Positions 1 through 9,841 of a DNA stretch of 17,023 nucleotides are shown here, piece by piece. Positions within the stretch are counted from its first letter, which is position 1. Every line of letters begins with the position of its first letter. Under the pieces are notes generated by a model. It did not search any database and was not told the origin of the DNA. It saw only the letters and a list, made by a program, of their open reading frames with translations. The stretch is from Glomus cerebriforme (lineage: Eukaryota; Glomeromycota; Glomeromycetes; Glomerales; Glomeraceae), in contig QKYT01000071.1 of NCBI GenBank assembly GCA_003550305.1, forward strand, positions 235,934 to 252,956, given 5' to 3'. A program made the translations under genes and the position numbers.

Positions 1-1068
1 TGTAAAGTCATAAAAAGTTATTTTATACCTCTAGCTTATGGTAGAAGCATTAGCTTGTTGAAAATTGCGTTCAGTTATCCAGGTGAAAATATATAAATAT
101 AATCAAAGTTTAAAAGATTGTTAAAAGATTATAGATGTAATATATTTTAATAGGATTTCATTAATTTTTTTTTTTTAAAAAAAAATAAATTTTGAAAAAA
201 AAGGTCTCCTTTTATATCTATTATAAACATAGTATAAATTATGACTCATGATTTCTTATAAAATTTGATATTTTGACAAGTTACTAAAAATAGATTTACT
301 TTACGCCTTTAACGCCCTATCGTTATGTCATTATAATTTATTTGTCATATGTACATACATATGATCACATTTTACGCGTTATTTAAGATAATTCATATGC
401 CTCCATGTGGCTCCAAGTCACCTGCTACAACAGTGACGAATTAGTTAGTAATCAATAGTAAAAATTTAATACTTACCCGCGCTAATTTCACTCACTATTT
501 TCATTCGTTATTATGATTATATAATTACATAATAATAGAAATTTTGCATGTGAACAAATGAAAAAATCACGTAATAAAATCACAAATATAAAAGTTTACA
601 TGATGCGACTCATCATGCTTAGTATAATTAGTATAATTATTAATTTTGACTCATTTTTATATTCTTATTATTTTTAATTTTCATATGGTATATTTAATAT
701 ATTATTATCCTTTCAAAAACTACTCATAGAATCTGCTTCGCTCCGGACAATTAGCTAAGAAAAAACTACTGTGACAATCCTAGTCATATCACATGATATG
801 TTTCTAATACTTGAATTTTTAGAGTAGAAAATAAGGGAAAATACTGTACATTTAATCTAAGTATAATCTAAGTATTTAGTAAAAAAATCGTTTCGAATAT
901 CATAGTAATATGATAATGAATAAACTTCAAATATACTTACTATATTGATTAAAGTCTATAGTCTAAGTTTCCTGTAAGCGTCGTTACTATAAGACTGTCG
1001 CGAATTTTATCTTTTCCTCACCATTATACGATTGATTATTTTTACTCACAAAAAGTATTTAGTTAAGA
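1..1068. other. AT-rich spacer upstream of the FAAP24-like gene
   Basis: No convincing coding region is visible on either strand. The stretch holds a T12/A9 palindrome at 165-185, a short direct repeat (AATCTAAGTAT twice, near 855-877), and at 735-749 the reverse complement of TGTCCGGAGCGAAGC. That motif resembles one at 10044 and may be the trace of a transposable-element end. The last 100 bases should contain the promoter of the gene starting at 1069, but no clear TATA box stands out. Confidence 0.6.
165..185. repeat. T12/A9 homopolymer palindrome
   Basis: A run of 12 T is followed directly by 9 A, giving a perfect-stem palindrome. It belongs to the same class as the elements in the introns at 3684, 3869, 4044 and 12785. 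Confidence 0.8.
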
Positions 1069-2201
1069 ATGCAACCCGCCGTTCTTTTTAATAAAAAACT
1101 TACTGGGAATTGGCAAAAAGTTTCCGAAGAGATGAAAAATACAAATTGGCGCGTTAGATGTACGTTATAATCAATTTTAACGATTTTAATTATATTTTAA
1201 ATAATTTTAAACTCTTTAATTATAGTTATTGAAGCTACACCAGGAACTCCTGGAGTATCTAATTGTTACATTGTAATACTCTATTAAAACAAACTATTTT
1301 GTTGGCTAATTTATTTCTTAATCCAAAGGACATCACTTTTCCAAAACCAAATATTACATTCGTGTGTTTTTCTCAGGAACAATGGGATCATTTAAAATCC
1401 GAGGATGAAAAAAATATAATTATCGTAGATTTGATGGATAGGTATTCTATTTAAAACTTTCTTAATAACAAAGCTTTTTTTAGTTAAGTTGTTTATTTAT
1501 TATTAGGATTGAAAAATCAAATAAACGACACGCTAAAGTTATATTGTTGTTGTATCTTGATTCTTCAAATATACAAATGTTGTACGAGATTCAAGCTAGG
1601 TATACAGTACCGTGTGTGTAGTGTTAAATTGCTTCCAAAATTTTATTTTAATTAACAAATTCTTTTAAAAAGACTATTACAGGAATGTATTTCCGTCAAT
1701 ATACTTCCTTTTCATGATCCACAGGAAGCCGTAACTTTAATTGATATTGTTGCTACCGGGTTATTTCCTGATAATCAGCCACAAATTGCTCGAAAATTAA
1801 ACGAGGTATTTACTATTTACAATTAATAATTTTATGTTTCGTATATATTTTCATTAAATTCAATTTGATAAATAATTCTGAAGGAACATAAAAATCATAT
1901 TAATAATCCTACAAATTTGACGTCTGCAAATAAATGGGTTTATCTCGTCACACAACTATCAACAGGATCAAGAAATCTTCGTTTACATGGTATGCCGATC
2001 GAGATAAATTAACTACTTTGTTACTATTATTTATTTCTAGTTTATTTATGCTTCTTAGATTGCTATGTACTCCAAGAAGGACTTCATACTATATACAATA
2101 TAGCCACTGCTACATTACCTCAATTATTGGATTGTTCGTTGGATCATGAAACTGCACAGGATGTGATAAAGTTTTTCGAAGAAGATTATGCCATCAATTA
2201 G
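1069..2201 (+). CDS. FAAP24: FAAP24-like XPF/ERCC1-family protein (SPO16 alternative), 7 exons
   Basis: I joined exons 1069-1159, 1226-1254, 1329-1441, 1507-1599, 1673-1805, 1884-1989 and 2059-2201. All introns are GT-AG, 65-78 nt long, and every junction keeps phase, giving 708 nt and 235 residues. Residues 1-140 look like an XPF-type nuclease fold. There is an N-terminal LTGNWQKVSEEMK, a strand ITFVCFSQEQWDHL, then VILLLYLDSSN and VNILPFHDPQEAVTLIDIV. The catalytic ERKxxxD motif is absent, as in non-catalytic members. Residues 172-230 resemble a tandem helix-hairpin-helix domain, with NIATATLPQLLDCSLDHETA followed by QDVIKFFEE. Order, length and the N-terminal motif best fit FAAP24 (human about 215 residues), which pairs with FANCM at stalled forks and crosslinks. 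SPO16, with the same fold, is the main alternative. The acceptor at 2039-2040 would add six in-frame residues but needs a 51-nt intron. A GTATGT donor directly after the stop and a TTTCAG at 2437-2442 suggest a 3' UTR intron. Confidence 0.62.
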
Positions 2202-2587
2202 GTATGTTCTGTAATAAGTTTTAATTTTATTCATTAGAACAAATATTTATAATAATATTTGTTGTTTGTAATAGTAAATAGAAAAAGCTCACTTGCATCA
2301 TGTATAAATAAACAAATTTTAATAAACCCAAATGAAAAAAAAAACATAAATTGCAAAATAAAACTTTAAAAATATAATTAATTAGAGTATATATTTTTTT
2401 AAAATTTTAACCATATTATTTTTATTTTTATTTTTATTTCAGACGAAGAACTAACTATAGAGTAAACACAATCAAGAAATCATAGACGTATACTAGATTA
2501 AACCTTTAGCTAAGTCCCCCGCCTAGGCGTAGGTTTCTTGGCTTTATATAGAGTAACCATTGTTAAAATCAAAGCCTCGTATAAACA

Positions 2588-2593
2588 AATAAA
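2588..2593 (+). terminator. Candidate polyadenylation signal AATAAA for the FAAP24-like gene
   Basis: AATAAA is followed by a T-rich stretch. It lies 387 nt past the stop codon, or about 145 nt if the suspected 3' UTR intron at 2202-2442 is removed. In DNA this AT-rich the hexamer can occur by chance. Confidence 0.3.
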
Positions 2594-2922
2594 GTCTTTT
2601 TTTATATATATTCATTTCCTTTATATGGAAGGACCGCCTACTTTTAATAACCATATTCTAACTGCCCCTGATTTTTTTTTGTGTAAATAGTATTATGTAG
2701 ATCGGTAGATAATGAAGCGTATGCTCCTTTAGTAAAGAAAAAGTACAGAATTCACTATTTGAGAGAAACTTCAGTTTTTAACAATTTTATGAATATATAA
2801 TTAATACATTTTCTAATAGATAATATTTTTTTTAGTAGTTTATAATATTATTTTATATTAATGAGTATGATTACATGGTAAAGTAAATTTAAATCCTTCG
2901 ATTAACACGTCACAACAGGTAA

Positions 2923-2951
2923 TTTTTTTTTTAAAAAAAAAAAAAAAAAAA
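2923..2951. repeat. T10/A19 homopolymer palindrome
   Basis: Ten T followed by nineteen A, just downstream of the stop codon of the minus-strand membrane-protein gene. It is the longest A run of this class in the window. Confidence 0.8.
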
Positions 2952-3014
2952 TTCAGAATATAAATATTAAATAATTCAATTGTAAATTTTTTTAAATATA
3001 AAAACTCCAAATTT

Positions 3015-4192
3015 TTATTGATCATAATGATCATAAGCATCATAAGCAGGATAATGATAGTATGAATAAAATGAATTACGATTACGATTATGAGTATGAA
3101 ATGTACTGGAAGATGATGGAAATGAAACCAATTCGAATACTCTATTTATTACAGTCGATAATAGACTTAAAAAACTTATAACTAACGTTAATAACGGTAT
3201 TAACGTGAAATTTGTTCCCACACCCTTGAAATATAGTATCTAAATCCGAAAAGAAAAAAAAAAATAAGACAAATATGTTAGTTTATAAACAATATATATA
3301 ACTTCACATTATCTTATATTTATATATATTTCACTTACGAGAATAACAAATTGAGGTATATCTTCAACAATAACATTGAATAATCCAGCAATAAATAGCC
3401 ATTTTTTTGCCGAATGACTAAATGGAGCCTTAAAAACATCTAAATGCAAGAAATTTGACGTAAGTACTCTAAAAACTTCTATATTGATCATTGTTAATAT
3501 AGTAAACCCTCCTGCTATAGCGTGATTTCTATGTAACCATTCCCTAAATAATTTATTACTATATGCTTGTTGTACCATTAATATAAATGCAAACAACAAA
3601 TTAAATCCTGCTGGTACCAATAATGTAAGTAAACTGAAACAAGAAAGAGAAAATTTCAAAAGGTATTATTAGAAAGACAATTCTTTTTTTTTTTAAAAAA
3701 AAAAAAGGAAAAAAAAAAACTTTTCTCAATACCTTGGAAAAAATAAGACCGGAACAGCACCAACATTATATATTACAAATATTACATCAAAACAAAAGTC
3801 CACTATCATTAATACAAACGTAAATATTATTGTACTTCTTCCCTGTTAAAATAAAATCGAAAATATTATTTTTTTTTTTTTTAAAAAAAAATCGAAAAAG
3901 AAAAATAATTTGCATACCTCCGGATATTTCAATCGTGCAAATAAATAAAATACGATAATACTTAATATGAATCCACCTATTAATATTAATATTATTGGAT
4001 TCAATTTCGTAAACTCATCTACAGAAAATAAAAATTAGATTTCTTTTTTTTTTAAAAAAAAAAAATTATACATAAGAATTTTATTTACTCACGAAATTCA
4101 TGACGAACTTCGCCAACAAATTCTTGTATAGTAGTATTCACCTCTTCTCTTTTGACCAATACGTTCCTTTCTAATTCATTTGCAATTATCAT
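3015..4192 (-). CDS. Multi-pass membrane protein of unknown function, 5 exons
   Basis: On the minus strand I joined exons 4192-4093, 4018-3918, 3842-3733, 3633-3339 and 3239-3015. All introns are GT-AG and in phase, giving 831 nt and 276 residues. The start is the first ATG after an in-frame stop at 4222. The N-terminus (1-40) is hydrophilic. About six hydrophobic segments follow, near residues 42-61, 72-92, 99-124, 143-163, 182-206 and 214-233. Recognisable marks are NIEVFRVL before a hydrophilic loop containing KAPFSHSAKKW, then VIVEDIPQFVIL within the fifth segment. The tail (about 240-276) is rich in Ser, His, Asn, Tyr and Asp and ends in an AYDAYDHYDQ-like stretch. I recall similar EDIPQ-type membrane proteins as a family in Rhizophagus. 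The acidic-PQ element in a membrane helix is loosely reminiscent of XK-related proteins, but that link is weak. No substrate or partner can be assigned. Confidence 0.75.
3684..3706. repeat. T11/A12 palindrome inside intron 3 of the membrane-protein gene
   Basis: It lies within the 99-nt intron 3732-3634. Eleven T are followed by twelve A, so the transcript could form a U/A hairpin in the middle of the intron. Confidence 0.85.
3869..3891. repeat. T14/A9 palindrome inside intron 2 of the membrane-protein gene
   Basis: It lies within the 75-nt intron 3917-3843. ATCGA-containing sequence occurs on both outer sides of the palindrome. Confidence 0.85.
4044..4065. repeat. T10/A12 palindrome inside intron 1 of the membrane-protein gene
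   Basis: It lies within the 74-nt intron 4092-4019. It is the third such element in this one gene; intron 4 (3338-3240) has only a pyrimidine-rich tract and no T/A palindrome. Confidence 0.85.
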
Positions 4193-5099
4193 ATTTTTAT
4201 TTATCGATGTAATAAAGAATCAAAAACGTAATTTTCAATTAAAAGGACGTAAAATTATTTTAAGGAGTTTGAAACGCCGTTCATATTATTTACTTATTTG
4301 TTTTCTTAATATGCATTATTGTAATTATGTAAGCGGTGTTTTTGGAAAGGCTCCGCTTGCCGATCAAGTAAACTAGTACCGATTTCAAAAATTGGGAAGA
4401 GCTGAAAAAAGAAGTTTATATACAGTATCTGCACCGTGTACGACGGAAACGTCATTAAATTTTTCTACTAAAAATACATCTAATATAATAACTAAAAATA
4501 CATTATCAGTCTTTCTAATATAATAACTAAATTAATATTATTAATTCTAAAAAAAATTATTCAATGAATATTATACTTTTAAATTTGCGTTTGGGCAACT
4601 TTGATGTTATAAATAGAATTTATCATTTACAGTCTTAATTTGTTATCCAGCTGACTTTTGGATTTATATCATTTATGCTTTCGAAAGTTTCGAATGCAAA
4701 TAAATTAAATTATTGGATATTTATAGAATTCCGACTAGAATTTAGTTTAGTTTATTTCATAAAAATAACGTGATTAGATATAATGATTTTGATTGGCTAG
4801 ATTGCCGACAATGGTCGTTTTTTTTCTTATTTATTGAAAATTAAAAGTATCTAATCCAAAAACTTTAAAGGTTTATATAAAAAACTGAAAAATTGATTTT
4901 ATATCTTTTTTTTTTTAACTTATAGAACGACCTTTATATACGCTAATGCATTAAATCTTGAATTATCTACACAATATTATTTTATTTTTTACTATTGTTC
5001 GGAAAGTAATTCATATCATTAACTAAAATTATTATAAATAGACACTTTCCTAAATTTTTAATTTATTTTTTTTTTTTTTTATATAAATACTGTACATAG
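4193..5099. other. AT-rich spacer upstream of the membrane-protein gene
   Basis: No gene is seen. At 4330-4352 a GC-richer patch contains AAGCGG and CCGCTT about 12 nt apart, which could pair as a small hairpin or mark an old repeat. The open frame running through it on the plus strand has no family resemblance and overlaps the first exon of the real minus-strand gene. Several T runs occur, the longest near 5067-5080. Confidence 0.5.
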
Positions 5100-5230
5100 C
5101 CGCTGAAGCCACCACAATCACATGTTTATCGGATACGAAGGAATTTGAAAATTTAAGCAAAATTATTATCCGGTTGATAGTCGATACGCCAGAACAAGTT
5201 ATTATTACTGCGCCATTCGTGTCAGTTATG
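5100..5230 (+). pseudogene. Unidentified coding relic or isolated exon
   Basis: From 5102 a frame reads AEATTITCLSDTKEFENLSK and continues IIIRLIVDTPEQVIITAPFV. The residue pattern, with alternating hydrophobics and acidic or basic turns, looks like real protein sequence and not translated AT-rich spacer. A T-rich tract and TACATAG just upstream would make a good splice acceptor at 5099. Beyond about 5230 the frame runs into low-complexity F/I/N codons with no clear donor, and no matching exons are seen nearby. I do not recognise the family. It is probably a fragment of a decayed gene; a small exon of an unrecognised gene is possible. Confidence 0.35.
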
Positions 5231-5455
5231 ATGGTTACATTTTTTAATTTTTTAGTAAAAAATATTTACTTTATTTTTATTTTTATTTTTAATGTAGTAC
5301 AGCAAAGCAATAGGAAAAAGATATCGATGTAATATAAAATTACACTACTAGATAAATACTACTCTATTACTACGTCTAGTTCCAGAACGACAAATCGTAA
5401 AGACGCCTGACTGCTGACTGCCAAGGAAACCGAAAAAGCATTAGCTACTGTAACA

Positions 5456-6355
5456 TTAAATGGGAAAAGTGGAAAAATCTATAGTATTAACACGAAAATG
5501 AAAAGAGAAAATATAAAATTGATCTAAATGTTCTATATTTAGAGAAGAATAAAAATTGTAAAAATCACGATGTAAGAGCCAGTTGCCCGAATGAAGAAAA
5601 TTACTGGACACCCATAGGAGCCAAGCATTTGCATTGACTGGGGAAGAAGAATTGTTAATTTGAGTATTTGAAGTAGAAAGTGTATAGAGATCCTTGTTAC
5701 GAGAAGAGTCACGTGAATGTCCGTATCGTTTTTTAAGTGAATTGGTAATATTGAGCGACCGCTCGTAAGCTTTAAAAGCGGAAGCGCGACGATTCCAGAT
5801 GATTGGATAAATTTCTTTAGTAAAAAGTGTGATAAAGTGTATAAGAGCATCATTGGTAAGGCGTTTTGAGCCTAGTATTTGAGTGAAAAGTGAGACCAAT
5901 AAAGTAGGGACAAAATTATGAATTAGAAGGTAAAGGGGATGTTGATCTTCGAATAAGGATAATTGAATAGGCTTGAATAGAGGAGACGAATTAATGCGTC
6001 GTAATAATCGAGATAAGGAACTTGAAGGGATAAGTTGAGATTGGGTTAAAGATATAAGATGCATTTTGGAATTTGAAATTATTTGATTAACTTCATCTGT
6101 ATAAGAGTGACAATTGCCAAAGTGGAGATTCGAGTCTGTTTCGATATTACAAAGAGGACATTTAATCGCTTCTTAAGCGAGGGTAATAGAGTTGTTGTGT
6201 GGAGCCCGTGGGGAGATGGAAGTTACAGGCTTTAATTTTAGAACCATGATAATTGTTGAGTTTGAGAGAAATTTTAAGGTTGTCCGGGATATACATGTAA
6301 TTTAGCCAGTTTTGCGTGGCGTGGAAATCAATCGGATAAGTCTTGGCTAAAAAAA
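5456..6355 (-). pseudogene. C-terminal fragment of a LINE-type reverse transcriptase polyprotein, frameshifted
   Basis: The minus-strand sequence reads TYPIDFHATQNWLNYMYIPD, then KIKACNFHLPTGSTQQLYYP in one frame, which stops at 6164-6162. Overlapping this, the next frame opens at 6172 and carries KCPLCNIETDSNLHFGNC, a zinc-knuckle-like cluster of Cys and His, then a 202-residue stretch ending at 5456. In Rhizophagus genomes this order (a conserved I-K-A/S-x-LPT stretch, Cys-rich motif, long hydrophobic helical tail) marks the C-terminal region of non-LTR retrotransposon ORFs; that is from memory. The reverse transcriptase core is absent, consistent with a 5'-truncated insertion. The frame break near 6165-6175 and the missing start show it is dead. 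Sequence upstream of the 14-nt A run near 6349-6362 no longer looks like this element. Confidence 0.65.
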
Positions 6356-7320
6356 AAAAAAAATATTTACTTGAATGTATGACGACGGATATATTTACAT
6401 GATGTGCATCATGATTTTGGTAATTATATATAGTTTTTTTTTTAAAATGAAATTCTTGTCCAAGCCTGAAAACGACCACGATGATATTGATTATGAAGGA
6501 GGTTATGTAAGCAAAAAAAATTTTTGATAGTTGTCAAGAAACATTTCGGGCGTTATAATTGTTTAACCACAGTAAAGTTGACGATGATAAATTTACCCAA
6601 TTTGTGAAAAATCAAAAATTATTTATAATATTTTGATAATTATATAATAAATTAAACACTCATTTTTTTCTAATGATGTTATAAGTAAATATCAATAATA
6701 ATTTACGTGAAAAAATCAGTTTACCATTTATTATTTATTTGTTATCAAATGGTGTCACCTGATAAGTGAACTAGTGGAAATAAAGATATCGATGAAATAC
6801 GGGATGGTCAACTTTAAATAATACCTAATAAGAATCCCATATGATAATATTAATTATAAAGCTTTGCTAAAGTACAGTATATTCAGCTACTTTGATAGAC
6901 AAAAAACGGAAAAAAAGAATCTAATACTCGGGAAAAGTTTATAGTCGCTTCAAATAATATAAGTAAAGATTTTATAAATAAGTTTTTATACTTTTTTATT
7001 AATTAATGACATTGCAAGTTTAATAAGATTAATACACAGAATTATATGCTAGTATTAGGATTTTTTGAAAATGATAGTTTACATTCTTGATCAAAATTTT
7101 AATTCAATTGGTTATATCATTTTTGGACTTTTATTCAAAAAATTATCCGCAATTCACATATTATAATATATGTACTGTACTATTAGTGATTTTGGTGGTC
7201 TTTAGCCGTTAAAATGATAAGCAATTCGTCTAAATTTACTAAATAAAATTTTCACTAATCCATTGAATTAGGTGCGTGAGTGTATTCGAATATAAATAAA
7301 GTTAAATTTATTCTTGTCAG

Positions 7321-7430
7321 ATTTTTACACAGTCTCTGACGGAATCCAAACCCGACATCGAGATGATGCCCTACGAACTTTGGTATGATACTACTTAGCA
7401 GAAACTAGCTGCCACAGTTTGCATTATCAG
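7321..7430 (+). pseudogene. Possible retroelement or exon relic (weak)
   Basis: The block is markedly less AT-rich than its flanks. It is preceded by TTCTTGTCAG and followed by CAG/GTAAAT, like an internal exon. One frame gives FYTVSDGIQTRHRDDALRTL, a TGA stop, then YYLAETSCHSLHYQV in the same frame. The TRHxDALRxL pattern loosely recalls the region after the reverse transcriptase domain of some LINE proteins. One stop codon in about 37 means it is either decayed or noncoding. Confidence 0.25.
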
Positions 7431-7709
7431 GTAAATTTTTTTTTTTGCTATTCATCTAAAAATATAACTCAGTTAAAACTATTTACTTTGATAAATAATC
7501 TTTGGAATTTCATCATATCAAACTTTTGAATATTGTGACATACTTAATTTTCTAAAAAAATTCTCATGTTTACTTTAATAATCTGAAACTATATTTTACA
7601 TAAACTTGCTTCTTTATTTGTTGCTTGTAACAAAAAAAAATATATAAGAGTAAGAAGAAAGAATATACAAAAATTATTTACATATAATATAAGTTGTGCT
7701 TTTTTAATT

Positions 7710-7772
7710 ATTATTTATTGAATGGAGATATCGGTTTTTGATCGATATTTTTAAACCCATCCAATAAATAAT
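7710..7772. repeat. Inverted repeat / hairpin
   Basis: Arms 7710-7725 and 7757-7772 match at 15 of 16 positions (ATTATTTATTGAATGG and its partner), and inside them GATATCG faces CGATAT. It could be a solo hairpin or a small transposon remnant. Confidence 0.6.
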
Positions 7773-8127
7773 GAGAATAATTCACCTGAATCAACTTTAC
7801 CAAATTGCATAATTAAGTTAATGTTTTCAATAATATTATTTCATTTCAATATTCTTAATATTCTTTCATAATCTTTAAAAATTTAATTATTAAAATAAGA
7901 CACAGTTGCACTTCGGTAGATCACAAAGAAAACTTTGATGAGAAGGTTAAATTGAAAAGGAAGTGGATTTCCATATAATGAAAATTTTATTATAAACAAC
8001 ATATTATTTCATTTTCTTTTTGTCGTTAAAATGAATAAATGAATTTTTATTTTTATTTATTAATAAAGTACAAATTTTGGTTTTATTAAAAGTGAGGATC
8101 TTATTTAACTTTTAAATCTATTAAAAA

Positions 8128-8133
8128 TTTTAT
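8128..8133 (-). terminator. Candidate polyadenylation signal AATAAA of the first BTB-TLDc gene
   Basis: Read on the minus strand, AATAAA lies 30 nt after the stop codon at 8163, a normal position for a polyadenylation signal. Chance occurrence is possible in this AT-rich DNA. Confidence 0.4.
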
Positions 8134-8162
8134 TAATAAATATGAATTTGATATATTTAATT

Positions 8163-9641
8163 TTATTTTTTAATTACCTGAAATACTTCATAATCTTCTA
8201 CAATAAAATCATTTGGAAATCCTATTGCAGGATATCGATGTCCATCACTATAAATCCTATAGCACCAGTTATTATCACTACAGAATAAATTACCCATAGT
8301 TGGTCCATATGCACTATTGCAATAAACAGCATTTTTAATTTTATCAACATAACTCAATTTTGCAGTAGAAATATTTTTACCATCTGTAAAATTAAATAAA
8401 AAACTATCTGCTGTGGTTTTCCAAATCCAATCTCCACTCCAATCAAGCGGATTATACCCTCCAATTAATTGGGATGAATTTTTAATTTTTGCTATCCAAA
8501 TAGTAGCTCCTTTATTGTCACAATTATTATGAAAAGATTTAGTTTCAACTCCATCCTGACTTGAACGATATAATAATTTAAATTCATAGGGAATAATTTT
8601 TTTATTATAATATAAAGAATCTTTTTTATCGATCCATGAAGCAAAAAGAGGAATATGATTTGACTCAATTAAGGTTGAATCAAGTTTTAAATTTGGTTTT
8701 CTTGAAGGTGGTAAATTAGATTTAGGTTTTATATTAGGAACTATATGAAATTCTAAAAGTTCATTAATTAAGTTTTGTGGTAATATATCTTTGTAACAAT
8801 ATACTTTGTAAAAGAAATCTGTAGGACCAATATCATAAAATCGAATTAAAGAGATAAATCTGTGAAATCCATTCTTAATTTTTGTTATATCATCTTTACT
8901 CCATTTTGTTGGATCATTTTTAATATTTTGCTGAGCAAAATGCCATTTTAATAAATTTTCCCAAATTTCAATTTCATCCATATTCAAATCATCTCTTTTT
9001 AACAATAATTCTAATAAAGGAGCTTTTAAATTAACAAATTGATCATAATCAAATAAAACTTTAGGATCTTCACAAATTTTTTCAAGACAAAAATTCCATA
9101 AATCTACAAATGTTTCATGTTGATAAACAATTTCAAGAATGCCAGTTGGATTTTGATGCAAAAATTCAGTTTGGTGTTCAATCAAAAATTCTTGGATATG
9201 GGAAATCAATGGATGGATATTGAGTTCATCCACTGCTATCAACAATTTCAAAATATCAGAACCTTGTAAATTCTTCAATTCAATATTTCCACAATAAATA
9301 AATCTAATATAAAAATAGTTATTAGTTATAAATATTTTTTAAATAAAGGTTAAATATTATACAATATATTGTACATTACGTCATTACCTAAGAATAATGT
9401 TGAATAATTGTGGTGAAATATTTGGTTTTCTGAAAATAAATTTTCCATCCTTCTTTTCAGCCCATTCATTAGAAAATGCAGTACGAAAATATTGAGACCT
9501 AATACATAAAATATTTGAATGTGCATGAATTTCCTTAATATTTGGTTCTTCACCAGCATAAATAATAACGTCATATCCTATTTCTGTTTCCAAAAGTTTT
9601 TCGTAATCACTAGATAACTCTGCCCAAAATTTTGAAGACAT
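8163..9641 (-). CDS. BTB-BACK-TLDc domain protein (copy A), 2 exons
   Basis: Exon 1 is 9641-9388 and exon 2 is 9303-8163. The 84-nt GT-AG intron splits an Arg codon inside the BTB domain, and the joined frame reads NIILR-FIYCGNIELKN, giving 464 residues. The start is MSSKFWAEL. The BTB/POZ domain (about 23-115) carries YDVIIYAGEEPNIKEIHAHS; a BACK-like helical region covers about 123-268; and a TLDc domain (about 300-461) shows GATIWIAKIKNSSQLIGGYN, YGPTMGNLF and VEDYEVFQV. In known families BTB-BACK modules recruit targets to cullin-3 ubiquitin ligases, and TLDc domains occur in oxidation-resistance proteins and V-ATPase regulators. The function of the combination in these fungi is unknown. 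CAG/GTAATT directly after EVFQ could act as a splice donor, so the last four residues (VIKK) may be intron read-through. It is a close paralogue of the gene at 13083-11549. Confidence 0.92.
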
Positions 9642-9705
9642 TTTTTTTTATTGTAAATGATAAAAAAGGGGTTAAAGTTTATTTAAAGTTTGAATCTAGA
9701 ACCTT

Positions 9706-9714
9706 ATTTATATA
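9706..9714 (-). promoter_or_regulatory. Candidate TATA box of BTB-TLDc copy A
   Basis: On the minus strand TATATAAAT lies about 65 nt upstream of the ATG at 9641, a plausible TATA position with a short 5' UTR. Such strings are frequent in AT-rich spacer, so this is tentative. Confidence 0.35.
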
Positions 9715-9841
9715 AATTTCTATGCTTGTACAACTGATTATTACATTTATTTTGTTACATTGCATAACACTGTTACTCAATATTTTGTAATTTCTGCGGA
9801 TTTGTCAAAAAATTTATTAAGTATTACGCTCCTGATATTAA

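Larger units (their letters stand above)
2202..3014. other. 3' region shared by the FAAP24-like gene and the convergent membrane-protein gene
   Basis: No gene is seen here. A possible 3' UTR intron of the upstream gene spans 2202-2442, and an AATAAA sits at 2588-2593. Around 2499-2545 a GC-richer patch carries the palindrome GCCTAGGC with imperfectly matching arms (AAACCT on the left, AGGTTT on the right), which may be an old repeat. A T10/A19 run lies at 2923-2951. The genes on the two sides converge on this stretch, so it should hold both terminators. Confidence 0.55.
6480..8127. other. AT-rich spacer with a possible exon relic and a hairpin
   Basis: No intact gene is seen. Two items stand out. 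At 7321-7430 a GC-richer block is bounded by TTGTCAG and CAG/GTAAAT and reads SDGIQTRHRDDALRTLV in one frame before a stop; see the separate entry. At 7710-7772 lies a 16-nt-arm inverted repeat. The rest is AT-rich with scattered homopolymer runs. Confidence 0.5.

Noticed and set aside
1263..1328. Start of a 63-codon open frame as the gene's N-terminus
   Set aside because: An in-frame TAA precedes it and it starts with TTG. Treating 1255-1328 as a 74-nt intron keeps phase with the ATG exon at 1069 and removes the problem.
1934..2149. 71-codon plus-strand open frame
   Set aside because: It runs out of register through exon 6, intron 6 and exon 7 of the FAAP24-like gene; the spliced frame has the family pattern and this one does not.
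4152..4376. Plus-strand 74-codon open frame
   Set aside because: It lies antisense to the first exon of the membrane-protein gene and has only low-complexity residues.
5539..5853. 104-codon minus-strand open frame
   Set aside because: It overlaps the LINE C-terminal frame in another register and has no family character of its own.
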